Below, in pieces: positions 55,401 through 64,000 of a stretch of 64,000 bases of DNA. Source of the DNA: Raphanus sativus (lineage: Eukaryota > Streptophyta > Magnoliopsida > Brassicales > Brassicaceae); contig NW_026615384.1 of the NCBI RefSeq assembly GCF_000801105.2, positions 1 through 64,000 on the forward strand, given 5' to 3'. Position numbers and translations under genes: made by a program. Each line of letters starts with the position of its first letter. The first letter of the stretch is position 1. Below the pieces are notes generated by a model, which saw nothing but the letters and a program-made list of their open reading frames with translations, was not told the DNA's origin and did not search any database.

Positions 55401-57014
55401 CCACAATGCATCCTTACTCAAAGAAGAAACAGAATTAAAAGAAAAACAAGAACTCGGAATTGGACTTAAATCTTCCAGCAAATAGAGATCTCCCTTGGTT
55501 GCTCCTTGTCCAATCAACTTATTGCTTTCAATATCCTGAAACTTCACATCGTTAGGACTAAAGATGACATTGCAATGAAGATCAGTGGTGCACTTCTTGA
55601 CAGATAGAAGGTTTGAAGTGAATTCAGGCATATAAAATGCCTTAGAATCCCTATCAAACAATCTCAACTTGCCAACACCTCTAATGGGAACTTTATCCCC
55701 ATTTGCAATCAACACATGACCATGAGCAGGTTCTATATCCTTAATGAGATGATTATCACTAATCATGTGATGAGATGCACCAGAATCAATGATCAAAGGT
55801 TTAAACATGTTTCTAGCAAGATGAGTCCTAGGCAAGTCAATTTCATTTCTCACATTTCCTATCAATTCTAGCAAGCTATCCGAGACACTTCTAGTTTGAT
55901 GAACAACATGAGAACTCTTGATCATGTCTAGCAACCTATCAGTCTTACTAGAACTATTATAAGCAGTATAAGAATAACCAAGAGTGTTTCCGAGTGGGTT
56001 ACCAGACTCTTTGAGTGCCCTGATGAGAGCCTCAATGTCTGACTTCTTGATCACATCATGATCAATGCCCTTGCCTCCACTGTGATGAGATGCCAAGGCC
56101 TTTCCTTCACTTTCACCCGCTTGAACATGAGGAGTGGTTCCGGATGATCCAGCTCCACTTGCTTCAGCAGAAAGGTGGGCCTTTGCTTCTCTGTCTCGGT
56201 TGAACTTGGTAGGCTTCAGGTGAGGATGAAGAATCCAGCACTGATGCTTCTTATGACCCTGTCGCTTGCAGTGATCACAACTCCCTCCAAACCTTTCTCC
56301 ACTCTTGTACCCGGCTTTGTTTGCTTGTATCTCCTCAGCTTGATGAGCAATGGTGAGTTCACCCTTCCCTCCAAACAAGCCAAGTGATCCTTCCTCCTTC
56401 TGAAGTTGAGACATAACCTCCTCCATGGATGGCAGCTTCTGTGACCTTAAGATATGCTTGATCACATCCTTGTAGCTCGGATTGAGAGTCATTAGCAAAC
56501 CAAACACCTGATCTTGTTCCCTCCTTTCCATAAGGGTCTCCTCATCAGTAGTGTTCGGCCTCAAGCTCTCAAGTTCAGTCCACATTGACTTGAACTTTCC
56601 CATGTGTGTAGTAAGCTCCACATCTCCTTGAGCAAGAGTGTTTATGGTTCTCTTTAGCTCAAAGACTCGGCTTAAGTTGGAGATGTTCCCAAATGTCTTT
56701 TGGAGAGTCTCCCATAAGTGCTTAGGAGTCTCACAGTAGCTGTAACTCTCTAGGATAGGAACCTCAAGAGAAGCTTGAAGAATCGCCAACACCATGAGGT
56801 CCTCTTGAATCCACTTCTTAGCTGCAATAACCGCAAGCTCCTTTGCATCTTCACCTTCCTTGGTTTCTTTGGTCACTGGTTCTGGACCATCATCAGTGAT
56901 GTGGTTCCAAAGCCCTAACCTCCCCACAGCAGTCTTCACAAGCCGAGACCACAACAAGTAATTTCCACCTCCTTTTAACTGAACTGGAACTGTAACTAGC
57001 TTTCCACCTTCCAT
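52482..57014 (-). CDS. Cop5 gag-pol polyprotein (Ty1/copia)
   Basis: A 1510-codon frame. I take the ATG at 57014 as the start: it is the first ATG after the primer site and aligns with the gag starts of Cop1 and Cop3; the frame is open 10 more codons from a TTG. The order is gag, zinc knuckle CDHCKRQGHKKHQC from residue 246, protease DSGA at 410, pre-integrase WHARLGHPH with CEACILGKHC, and integrase motifs HSDVW, RSDNGGEY and NGVAERKN. Reverse transcriptase has YVDD at 1189-1192, and RNase H has GYCDADWAGD and HCDNQAAIH. An acidic Gln/Glu-rich linker separates integrase and reverse transcriptase. No break is seen, and the 200-nt leader has no ATG. Confidence 0.96.
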   Translation of the reverse strand: MEGGKLVTVPVQLKGGGNYLLWSRLVKTAVGRLGLWNHITDDGPEPVTKETKEGEDAKELAVIAAKKWIQEDLMVLAILQASLEVPILESYSYCETPKHLWETLQKTFGNISNLSRVFELKRTINTLAQGDVELTTHMGKFKSMWTELESLRPNTTDEETLMERREQDQVFGLLMTLNPSYKDVIKHILRSQKLPSMEEVMSQLQKEEGSLGLFGGKGELTIAHQAEEIQANKAGYKSGERFGGSCDHCKRQGHKKHQCWILHPHLKPTKFNRDREAKAHLSAEASGAGSSGTTPHVQAGESEGKALASHHSGGKGIDHDVIKKSDIEALIRALKESGNPLGNTLGYSYTAYNSSSKTDRLLDMIKSSHVVHQTRSVSDSLLELIGNVRNEIDLPRTHLARNMFKPLIIDSGASHHMISDNHLIKDIEPAHGHVLIANGDKVPIRGVGKLRLFDRDSKAFYMPEFTSNLLSVKKCTTDLHCNVIFSPNDVKFQDIESNKLIGQGATKGDLYLLEDLSPIPSSCFSFNSVSSLSKDALWHARLGHPHSRALSLMLPGVMFNKDCEACILGKHCKTVFQRSSTLYENCFDLIHSDVWTAPCLSRDSYKYFVTFIDEKSKYTWLTMIKTKDRVLDAFKNFQAYVSNHYNAKIKIFRSDNGGEYTGNAFKDHLAKHGILHQTSCPYTPQQNGVAERKNRHLMEVARSMMFHTSVPKRYWSDAVIVACYLINRTPTKILGDQSPFEVLNKSRPVLEHLRIFGCVCYVLVPSETRNKLEAKSTKAMFIGYSTSQKGYKCFDTKARRMLISRDVKFMEDKGYYEGENWKDLEDLTQQSDRARSLRIIMEGLGIGVSQDQSSQEHTTREEQDISHLEHEGGDEHESEAGGHGDQGSDPAQSGRRSDDEPAGDSERGQVVDQTEQEETNEGQEEAGSEQEVTEQQVEVPLRRSTRVRKDPSSWVNTRVYYNAQAVEHPSQAVCSFAEYPEEHCAFMVSLDESYVPRSYEEAMLIQEWRDSVNAEADAMIRNDTWYESKLPKGKRAVSCKWIFTIKYLPNGKIDRRKTRLVARGFTQTYGEDYIDTFAPVAKLHTIRVVLSLAVNLEWDLWQMDVKNAFLQGELEDEVYMLPPPGMEGMVKPGNVLRLKKAIYGLKQSPRAWYHKLSTTLNGKGFRKCELDHTLFTLVTPGGIIVILVYVDDIIITGSDKTGIQDTKDYLKSVFDIKDLGEMKYFLGIELCRSKEGLFISQRKYALDLLKDAGAYGGKTAKMPMEDGYKIPREGEMEDSKPFHDPKLYRKLVGKLIYLTITRPDICFAVNQVSQHMQQPKEHHWRMVERVLMYINGTQGLGVWMGCNKSTEVVGYCDADWAGDRNDRKSTTGYCTFIGGNMVTWKSKKQKVVSCSSAEAEYRAMLKLTNELVWIKGILKHLEIEQATPMTMHCDNQAAIHIATNSVFHERTKHIEVDCHKVRQMIVLGVILPCYTRSEDQLADVFTKAARQKTMESIHIRLGLIDLSPTQ

Positions 57015-57223
57015 CTTCTCTTGTTCAGACTCGCCACACCACAAAGCTTCAATCTTTGACAGTAAGTAGACTCCACACGCCTCAACAACTCAAGAACAAA
57101 GTATCTCAAGCAAGTAGAACAGGTAGAATCAAGAACAAACCGCAAGAACACAAAGAACAGTTTGAAGAGTAGCAAGAACACAAGAGAGACTCGGATGAAA
57201 TCTCTTAATACCAAAGCCAACCT

Positions 57224-57236
57224 GGCTCTGATACCA
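57224..57236 (-). other. Cop5 primer-binding site
   Basis: The minus strand reads tggtatcagagcc (initiator-Met tRNA complement), abutting the 5' LTR. Confidence 0.92.
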
Positions 57237-57794
57237 TATGATTTTAGAGAATAGAGTAGGTATTAAGAGAATGATAAGAGATTAAGAGAGATAATGAGAG
57301 AATCAGAGAGAGAATAGGAGAAAAGAGTTTCTAGATCTAATAGTGCTCAAATAGTATCATGTTTGATCTTAGAGAGAAAGAGGCTCCAAAGTGTTGATTT
57401 CATTAAGAGAAGTGATTACAAATATATAGCAGAGAGTAAGAGAGGGTTTTCGACAAGTAAACCACTATTACAAGCATGTGTAGTCAAAAAGAAGAAGCTT
57501 AATACTTGGCTGTGAATGCTCACATGCTCATGCACCTTTACAGCCTGTTCCAGCCTGGTTTGTGCGACCATATCACTCCAACGGTCGACTCCTTTCTTCT
57601 CTAGGAGTCACTGTGCTAATACTCTTCTTCCTTCAGTGTCACACATCTTCTTTTACTCACTAGATTAACCCCACTCTTAGTTACCACACAGTAACTTTAT
57701 TTTTACTGTGTGGTAACTTTTCTCAAGTTACTTTTCTTCTCATCTTCTCTTCATGATCACAATACTCCTCATCTCTTCTCACCACATTTCAACA
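57237..57794 (-). repeat. Cop5 5' LTR
   Basis: A 558-bp copy of 51782-52339 with one substitution seen, followed by the TSD tgtgt. Confidence 0.93.
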
Positions 57795-57799
57795 TGTGT

Positions 57800-60700
57800 T
57801 TGGTTCTCTCATAGAAGACTGAGTTGGATGCAATGTGTATTGCAGCCTGGTTGTCACAATGCATAGTCATTGGTGTGTTGATCTCGATCCCCAAGTCTTT
57901 TAGCAGTCCCTTGATCCATATAAGCTCACTTGTAAGCTTCCTCATTGATCTATACTCTGCCTCAGCACTTGAGCAAGATACCACCTTCTGCTTCTTGCTC
58001 TTCCATGTGACCAGATTCCCTCCAATGAAGGTGCAATAGCCTGTAGTTGATCTTCTATCAACTCTATCTCCAGCCCAATCAGCATCACAGTACCCCAACA
58101 CTTCAGTGTTCTTGTTACATGCCATCCACACTCCTTGACCAGGCGCCTCTCTCAAGTATCTTAAGATCCTTTCACCATGTTCCAGTGATGAACCTTAGGA
58201 GATCCCATGTGCTGGCTTACTTGGTTCACAGCAAAGCACACATCAGGCCGGGTAATGGTTAGATAGATAAGCTTGCCCACCATTCTTCTATACTTCTTGA
58301 CATCTTTGAATGGAGTAGCTTCATACTCCCCCTCTCGCAGCACCTTGTAGCCTTCTTCCAATGGTGTTTTGGCCTGTTTACTTCCAATGGTTCCTGCCTC
58401 ATTCAAGATATCAAGTGTGTACTTCCTTTGAGATATGAACAGCCCCTCTTTAGAGCGGCAAAAATTCAATCCCAAGGAAGTACCTTAACTCTCCCAAATC
58501 CTTAATATCAAAAGTAGATTTGAGAAAAGATTTAGTTGAGATGATACCTCCTTGTTGCTACCAGTGATGATTATGTCATCAACATATACCAGGATGACTA
58601 TGATACCTTCCTTGCTGGTGAGTGTGAAGAGAGAATGGTCTGCTTGTGATTTCACAAAGCCTCTTCCATTCAATGTTGAGCTTAGCTTATGGTACCATGC
58701 TCTTGGAGATTGTTTCAATCCATAGATGGCCTTCCTGAGTCTAAGCACATTTCCAGGTTGCACCATGTCTTCAAGGCCAGGAGGAGGTCTCATGTATACT
58801 TCATCATCTAATTCTCCTTGAAGAAATGCATTCTTCACATCCATTTGCCACAAGTCCCACTCCAAGTTGACTGCAAGTGAGAGTAGGATTCTTATGGTGT
58901 GCAGTTTTGCCACTGGTGCAAATGTATCCAAGTAATCTTCACCATAGACTTGAGTGTAGCCTCTTGCCACCAGTCTGGTTTTCTTCCTTTCTGGCTTTCC
59001 ATTGGCTCCATACTTGATTGTGAAGAGAAGCCGGCTTGTCACTGCTTTCTTTCCTTTGGGAAGCTCACTTTCAAAGTATGTTCCATTCTTTTCCATAGCT
59101 CCCATCTCATCTCCAACAGATGCTCCCCACTCCTCATCTTGCATTGCTTCCTCATATGTCTTTGGAATCCATTCTTGATCCACTTCAGTGATGAAGGCTT
59201 GATGCTCTGCTGGTAGTGAGCTAGTGAGCATACTGCACTAATGGGATGTGCCACGGCTTCTGCATTGAAGTACACTCTTGTCTTGGTCCATTCTGAAGCT
59301 GGTTTCCTGATCCTTGTACTTCTTCTAGGTTGTATCTGTTCAGGTTCTGCTTCAGCTTCAGTGACTTCGGTTGGTGCCATCATCTCATCTTGATCATGAA
59401 ATACTAAGGTTTCTTGAGTTTGCCTTGGTTGTTGCTCAGTACTATCACCCCCTTCAGGATCAAGATGAGTGATCTCAACACCTGTAGCTGCTTCTTCTGT
59501 AGCTTGTGTTGGAACCTCACTGACCGGGGCTGGTGATCTAGATAAACTGATACCAAGCCTCTCCATCACCACTCTAAGGTTACTTGCTCTGTCTGAGGCA
59601 GATTGAGATAGATTCTCAAGCTCTTCCCAACTCCTCTCAGCATAGTAGCCTTTTGATTCCAGGAACTTAACATCCTTTGATACTAGGACCCTTCTTGTGT
59701 CTGGAACATAACACTTATATCCCTTCTGTTGTGTAGAGTAGCCAATAAACATTGCCTTAGTGCTCTTAGGTTCTAGCTTGTTCCTTAGTTCTCCTGGTAC
59801 AAATACAAAACAAACACACCCAAAAACCCTCAAATGATCTATGGAAGGTTTAGTTTTGTTCAGTACCTCATATGGTGTGGAATCAAGGAGAACTCTAGTG
59901 GGGGTGCGGTTGATAAGGTAAGTGGCAGTGACAACTGCATCCCCCCAAAACCTCTTAGGGACATTTGCATGAAACATAATGCTCCTGGCCACCTCCATTA
60001 GATGCCTGTTCTTTCTTTCAGCCACACCATTTTGTTGTGGAGTGTAGGGACAGCTAGTTTGGTGTATGATTCCATGCGCAGCTAAGTGTTGTTTGAAAGC
60101 TGTGCTAGTGTATTCACCACCATTATCTGATCTAAGAATTTTAATCTTGACATTGAAATGGTTAGTGATGTAATTTTGAAAATTTTTAAAAGCTTCTAGC
60201 ACCCTATCTTTAGATTGCAACAGAGTTATCCAAGTGTACTTAGACTTTTCATCTATGAATGTCACAAAATACTTATGGTGTTCTCTAGATGCACATGGGG
60301 CAGTCCACACATCCGAATGAATCAAGTCAAAACAATTATCATAGATAGTCTTGGATTTAGGAAACACATTTCTACAATGTTTTCCCTAGAATACAAGCTT
60401 CACAATCATTTTGAAAATTAACACTAGGCAACAGGATGTTTAAGGCATGAGAATGAGGATGTCCTAATCTAGCATGCCACATTACATCTTTAGGGAAATC
60501 AGAAACAGAAACAAATGCAACAGATAAATCAGATGCTGGTCTTGTGTCCTCAAGCAGGTATAAATCTCCTTTTGTGACACCTTTTCCAAGCAACTTACTT
60601 GAATCAATATCCTGAAAATACACACTGTTAGGAGTGAAAGTAACATGACAATTTAAATCATTTGTGACTCTCTTAACAGATAACAGGTTTGAAGCAAAGG

Positions 60701-61050
60701 TTGGCATATAAAAGGCTTTTGATTCTTTATCAAACAGCTTAAGATCACCAACACCTTTGATTGGAATTTGATCACCATTAGCTATCATCACATTTCCTAA
60801 GGCTGGAACTATGTTTTTAATCAGGTTTAAATCACTAATCATATGATGTGAAGCACCAGAGTCAATTATCAATGGTTTAGCCGATTTTAACAAGTTTTAA
60901 AACATCACCAGCAGTGTGAGAAGCATTGAGAGAGATTCCAAGAGTTCTAGAGATACCAGATTCTTTTAGGGCCTTGATGAGAGCATCCAAGTCAGACTTC
61001 TTGAGGAGTTCATCCAGGTTAGGCCTTGGTGTGTTGTACACTGATGTTGA
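57800..61050 (-). pseudogene. Cop4 gag-pol, main part with multiple frameshifts
   Basis: From right to left it encodes the end of the gag linker (KKSDLDALIKALKES), protease (IIDSGASHHM), pre-integrase (WHARLGHPH, CEACILGK), integrase (HSDVW, RSDNGGEY, NGVAERKN), reverse transcriptase (VARGYTQ, YVDD) and RNase H (GYCDADWAGD). Comparison with Cop6 and the other elements shows 1-nt changes that break the frame near 60890, 60383 (extra base), 59212 (lost g), 58547 (lost t), 58465 (extra base, restoring frame) and 58172 (lost c). The gene cannot produce a polyprotein. Catalytic motifs remain visible, so decay is moderate. Confidence 0.9.
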
Positions 61051-61602
61051 TGATGTTTTGTATGAATTAGTAAGAGAAGTAGTGAGAATTAAAGAGAATG
61101 TTATGAGGATTGATGAACTCGCGAGAGAGAGTGAGAGAGAGAGAGTGAGTGTCAAAGAGTAAAGAGGAATATATTTCCTTAACTTCAAATGGTAACATGT
61201 TACAACCTTATAAAGGCAAAGAGAGATCTCGCGAGTGCATGAGAGAAGTAATAAACAATTAGGAGATAGTACAGAAACAAATAAACAAAGAAGAGAGATG
61301 TCTTGATCTGATCAGGTGCGCACAGCCGGGTGAAAGTGACAGCACCTAACGGTGCAATTGTCTTAACCAGTCTCGTGACTCTTCTCCTCAACGATCAAAT
61401 CCTCTTTGTCGACATTCTCCTTCCTCCTTTAATATTTAAATCTCCTCATAGCAAGACTTAGACACTTACTTGACTTGCAAGACACTCATGGACTATACTA
61501 AACCTTTGATCATCTTGTGCGTGTCTTGTCTTGCTTTCTTACTAGCATTCTCTCATTGCTTCAAGCTTAACCTTCTACCTCATTATTTGCTTCATGTCAA
61601 CA
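61051..61602 (-). repeat. Cop6 3' LTR (552 bp)
   Basis: It begins tgatgttttg and ends tgtcaaca on the plus strand, and is related to the Cop4 LTR (same length). It has a ga-repeat tract near 61120-61150. No second copy is in the window for comparison. Confidence 0.82.
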
Positions 61603-61739
61603 CTCCCCCTCAAGCTTGACCATATGGAACAAGTCAAGCTTGGAAGGCCATGAAGCATTCCCTCATTAAAACCTTGCAAGGAAAACCCATTGGGACAAAA
61701 CCTTGCAAGTAAAAGAGTAGAATGCTTCACGTCAGGGGA
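61603..61739 (-). promoter_or_regulatory. Cop6 3' region: polypurine tract, inverted repeat and conserved stem-loop
   Basis: The polypurine tract complement is followed by the inverted repeat caagcttgac/gtcaagcttg. The outer stem tgaagcattc (61651-61660) pairs perfectly with gaatgcttca (61720-61729). The inner stem cttgcaagg (61673-61681) pairs perfectly with ccttgcaag (61701-61709). The loop is aaaacccattgggacaaaa. Confidence 0.8.
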
Positions 61740-64000
61740 TCATTGACATGTGAGGTCTATGAGTCCAAGTTTTGGATGGATGAACTCACAAACCTTGCTG
61801 CTGGCTGCCTTGGTGAAGATGTCCGCAAGTTGATCCTCACTTCTTGTGTAGCATGGAAGGATCACTCGCTGCTCTACTGCTTGTCTCACCTTGTGACAAT
61901 CCACTTCTATATGCTTGGTTCTTTCATGGAAGACTGAGTTGGAGGCAATGTGTATAGCCGCTTGATTATCACAATGCATGATCATTGGCGTGTTGATCTC
62001 AATACCCAAATCCTTTAGCAGTCCTTTGATCCATATGAGCTCACTTGTAAGTCTCCTCATTGATCTGTACTCTGCCTCAGCACTTGAGCAGGACACCACC
62101 TTCTGCTTCTTGCTTTTCCATGTAACCAAGTTCCCTCCAATGAAGGTACAGTAACCTGTGGTTGATCTCCTATCAACCCTATCTCCAGCCCAATCCGCAT
62201 CACAATAACCCACAACCTCAGTGCTCTTGTTGCATGCCATCCAAACTCCCTGTCCTGGTGCTTCCCTTAGGTACCTTAGGATTCTTTCCACCATGTTCCA
62301 GTGATGCACCTTAGGAGCTCCCATGTGTTGGCTTACTTGGTTTATTGCAAAGCATAGGTCTGGTCTGGTGATTGTCAAGTAGATGAGCTTCCCAACCATT
62401 CTTCTATACTGCTTGACATCTTGAAATGGAGTAGCTTCATACTCCCCCTCTCGCAGTACCTTGTAGTCTTCTTCTAATGGTGTTTTAGCTTTCCTACTTC
62501 CAAGGTTTCCTGCCTCATTTAAAATGTCAAGTGTGTACTTCCTTTGAGATAAGAAAAGCCCCTCTTTAGATCGGCATATTTCAATCCCAAGGAAGTACTT
62601 TAACTCTCCCAAATCCTTAATATCAAATGATGATTTAAGAAAAGATTTAGTTGAGATGATACCTTCCTTGTTGCTACCAGTGATGATTATATCATCAACA
62701 TATACCAGTATGACTATAATACCTTCCTTGCTGGTGAGAGTGAAGAGAGAATGATCTGCTTGAGATTTCACAAAGCCTCTTCCATTCAGTGTGGTGCTTA
62801 GCTTGTGGTACCATGCTCTTGGAGATTGTTTCAATCCGTAGATGGCCTTTCTTAGCCTAAGCACATTCCCTGGTTTCACCATCTTTTCAAGGCCAGGAGG
62901 AGGTCTCATGTACACTTCATCTTCTAGCTCTCCTTGGAGAAAGGCATTCTTCACATCCATTTGCCACAAGTCCCACTCTAGGTTGACTGCAAGTGATAGA
63001 AGGATCCTTATGGTATGTAGTTTTGCTACTGGTGCAAAAGTATCCAAGTAGTCTTCACCATAGACTTGTGTGTAGCCTCTCGCCACCAGTCTGGTCTTCT
63101 TCCTTTCTGGCTTTCCATTGGCTCCATACTTGATTGTGAAGAGTAGCCGGCTTGTCACTGCTTTCTTCCCTTTGGGAAGTTCACTCTCAAAAAATGTTTC
63201 ATTCTTTTCCATGGCTCCCATCTCATCTCCAACGGATGCTCCCCACTCCTTATCTTGCATTGCTTCCTCATATGTCTTTGGAATCCATTCCTGATCCAAT
63301 TCAGTGATGAAGGCTTGATGCTCTGCTGGGTAGTGAGCTAGTGAGCATACTGCACTAATGGGGTGTGCCACGGCTTCTGCATTGAAGTACACTCTTGTCT
63401 TGGTCCACTCTGAAGCTGGTTTCCTGATCCTTGTACTCCTTCTAGGTTGTATCTGCTCAGGTTCTGTTTCAGCTTCCGTGACTCCGGTTGGTGCTATCAT
63501 CTCATCTTGATCATGAGATACTGAGGTTTCTTGAGGTTGCACTGGTTGTTGCTCAGTACTATCACCCCCTTCAGGATCAAGATGAGTGCTCTCCACATCT
63601 GTAGCTGCTTCTTCAGTAGCTTGTGTTGGAACCTCACTGACCGGGGCTGGTGATCTGGATAAACTGATGCCAAGCCTCTCCATTACCACTCTAAGGTTAC
63701 TTGCTCTGTCTGAGGCAGATTGAGATAGATTCTCAAGCTCTTCCCAACTCCTTTCAGCATAGTAGCCCTTTGATTCCAGAAACTTAACATCCTTTGACAC
63801 TAGGACCCTTCTTGTCTCTGGAACATAACACTTGTATCCCTTTTGATGTGTAGAGTAGCCGATAAACATAGCCTTAGTGCTCTTAGGCTCTAACTTGTTC
63901 CTTAGTTCTCCTGGTACAAATACAAAACAAACACACCCAAAAACCCTCAAATGATCTATGGAAGGTTTAGTTTTGTTCAGTACCTCATATGGTGTAGAAT
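61740..64000 (-). CDS. Cop6 gag-pol polyprotein, C-terminal part (Ty1/copia)
   Basis: The frame is open from the right window edge to a stop at 61740, about 753 codons. It begins within the integrase C-terminal region (PYEVLNKTKP, VFGCVCFVFVPGE). It continues through a Glu/Gln-rich linker, reverse transcriptase (VARGYTQVYGEDY, NAFLQGELEDE, YGLKQSPRAWY, intact YVDD) and RNase H (GYCDADWAGD, SSAEAEYRSM, HCDNQAAIH). The start codon, gag, protease and integrase core lie outside the window. No frameshift is seen, so this copy may be functional; its whole state cannot be judged here. Confidence 0.93.
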   Translation of the reverse strand, partial: STPYEVLNKTKPSIDHLRVFGCVCFVFVPGELRNKLEPKSTKAMFIGYSTHQKGYKCYVPETRRVLVSKDVKFLESKGYYAERSWEELENLSQSASDRASNLRVVMERLGISLSRSPAPVSEVPTQATEEAATDVESTHLDPEGGDSTEQQPVQPQETSVSHDQDEMIAPTGVTEAETEPEQIQPRRSTRIRKPASEWTKTRVYFNAEAVAHPISAVCSLAHYPAEHQAFITELDQEWIPKTYEEAMQDKEWGASVGDEMGAMEKNETFFESELPKGKKAVTSRLLFTIKYGANGKPERKKTRLVARGYTQVYGEDYLDTFAPVAKLHTIRILLSLAVNLEWDLWQMDVKNAFLQGELEDEVYMRPPPGLEKMVKPGNVLRLRKAIYGLKQSPRAWYHKLSTTLNGRGFVKSQADHSLFTLTSKEGIIVILVYVDDIIITGSNKEGIISTKSFLKSSFDIKDLGELKYFLGIEICRSKEGLFLSQRKYTLDILNEAGNLGSRKAKTPLEEDYKVLREGEYEATPFQDVKQYRRMVGKLIYLTITRPDLCFAINQVSQHMGAPKVHHWNMVERILRYLREAPGQGVWMACNKSTEVVGYCDADWAGDRVDRRSTTGYCTFIGGNLVTWKSKKQKVVSCSSAEAEYRSMRRLTSELIWIKGLLKDLGIEINTPMIMHCDNQAAIHIASNSVFHERTKHIEVDCHKVRQAVEQRVILPCYTRSEDQLADIFTKAASSKVCEFIHPKLGLIDLTCQ

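Larger units (their letters stand above)
51782..57794 (-). mobile_element. Cop5: intact Ty1/copia element nested in Cop4 (6013 bp)
   Basis: The 558-bp LTRs at 51782-52339 and 57237-57794 differ at one position seen (tatagtag versus tatagcag). The TSD tgtgt is at 51777-51781 and 57795-57799. The insertion target is the RNase H coding region of Cop4. The LTR starts TG and ends TA in element orientation, directly against the primer site. It has a full gag-pol frame. Confidence 0.95.
50914..61050 (-). mobile_element. Cop4: degenerate Ty1/copia element, host of Cop5 and cut by Cop6
   Basis: The 3' LTR (50914-51465, TG to CA ends), polypurine tract and C-terminal coding end lie on the left. The rest of pol and part of gag lie at 57800-61050, after Cop5. 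Coding sequence crosses the Cop5 insertion without loss once the tgtgt duplication is considered. It stops at 61050 in the gag-protease linker where the Cop6 LTR begins; its own 5' part and 5' LTR are not in the window and may lie beyond Cop6. Several frameshifts make it the oldest copia copy here. Confidence 0.85.
61051..64000 (-). mobile_element. Cop6: Ty1/copia element, 5' part beyond the window
   Basis: The 3' LTR (61051-61602), polypurine tract (complement at 61603-61611) and the 3' portion of an open gag-pol frame are present. The left junction falls in the Cop4 gag-protease linker, which fits insertion into Cop4; the predicted 5-bp TSD is gttga (61046-61050), but the other copy is outside the window. 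Its pol is very close to Cop4 while its LTR is more distant. Confidence 0.88.

Overview
This window is plant nuclear DNA. It looks like a centromeric or pericentromeric block, probably from Brassicaceae. It holds long, head-to-tail arrays of a 177-bp satellite with one HindIII site (aagctt) per monomer, interrupted by full-length plant LTR retrotransposons. The Ty1/copia elements and the one Ty3/gypsy element of CRM type all carry initiator-Met tRNA primer sites. The monomer length and HindIII site fit the 175-177 bp HindIII satellites known from Brassica and radish, but I could not align it to a database, so the family assignment is tentative. I see no host single-copy gene, rRNA, tRNA or CRISPR array.

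Layout: 1-4132, a non-autonomous minus-strand LTR element (LARD-1) entering from the left edge. 4133-12308, satellite array I (about 46 monomers). 12309-18560, intact copia element Cop1 (+) with target-site duplication (TSD) tctta. 18561-19740, a short degenerate satellite block. 19741-26298, intact CRM-type gypsy element CRM1 (-) whose polyprotein gene runs into its 3' LTR. 26299-34557, satellite array II (about 46.6 monomers). 34558-46414, copia Cop2 (+, TSD cctat), defective and split by a younger intact copia Cop3 (38294-44375, +, TSD ggttg). 46415-50913, satellite array III (about 25 monomers). 50914-61050, degenerate copia Cop4 (-), interrupted by intact copia Cop5 (51782-57794, -, TSD tgtgt) and cut off upstream by copia Cop6 (61051 to beyond 64000, -).

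Four elements (Cop1, CRM1, Cop3, Cop5) keep an open gag-pol frame with catalytic motifs, and their two LTRs are identical or differ at one position on reading. This suggests a burst of very recent insertions. Cop2 has nearly identical LTRs but carries a gag stop codon, an altered reverse transcriptase active site and an insertion. Cop4 is old and frameshifted.

The most interesting non-coding signal is a stem-loop directly after the polyprotein stop codon. It occurs in all copia elements, in the gypsy CRM1 (inside the LTR) and in coding-free LARD-1. Its loop is nearly invariant, while the two stems differ in sequence from element to element but stay paired, often through G-U wobbles. Further shared architecture includes an inverted repeat touching the polypurine tract, a hairpin about 65-80 nt into the LTR of three copia families, and 5' leaders without any ATG.
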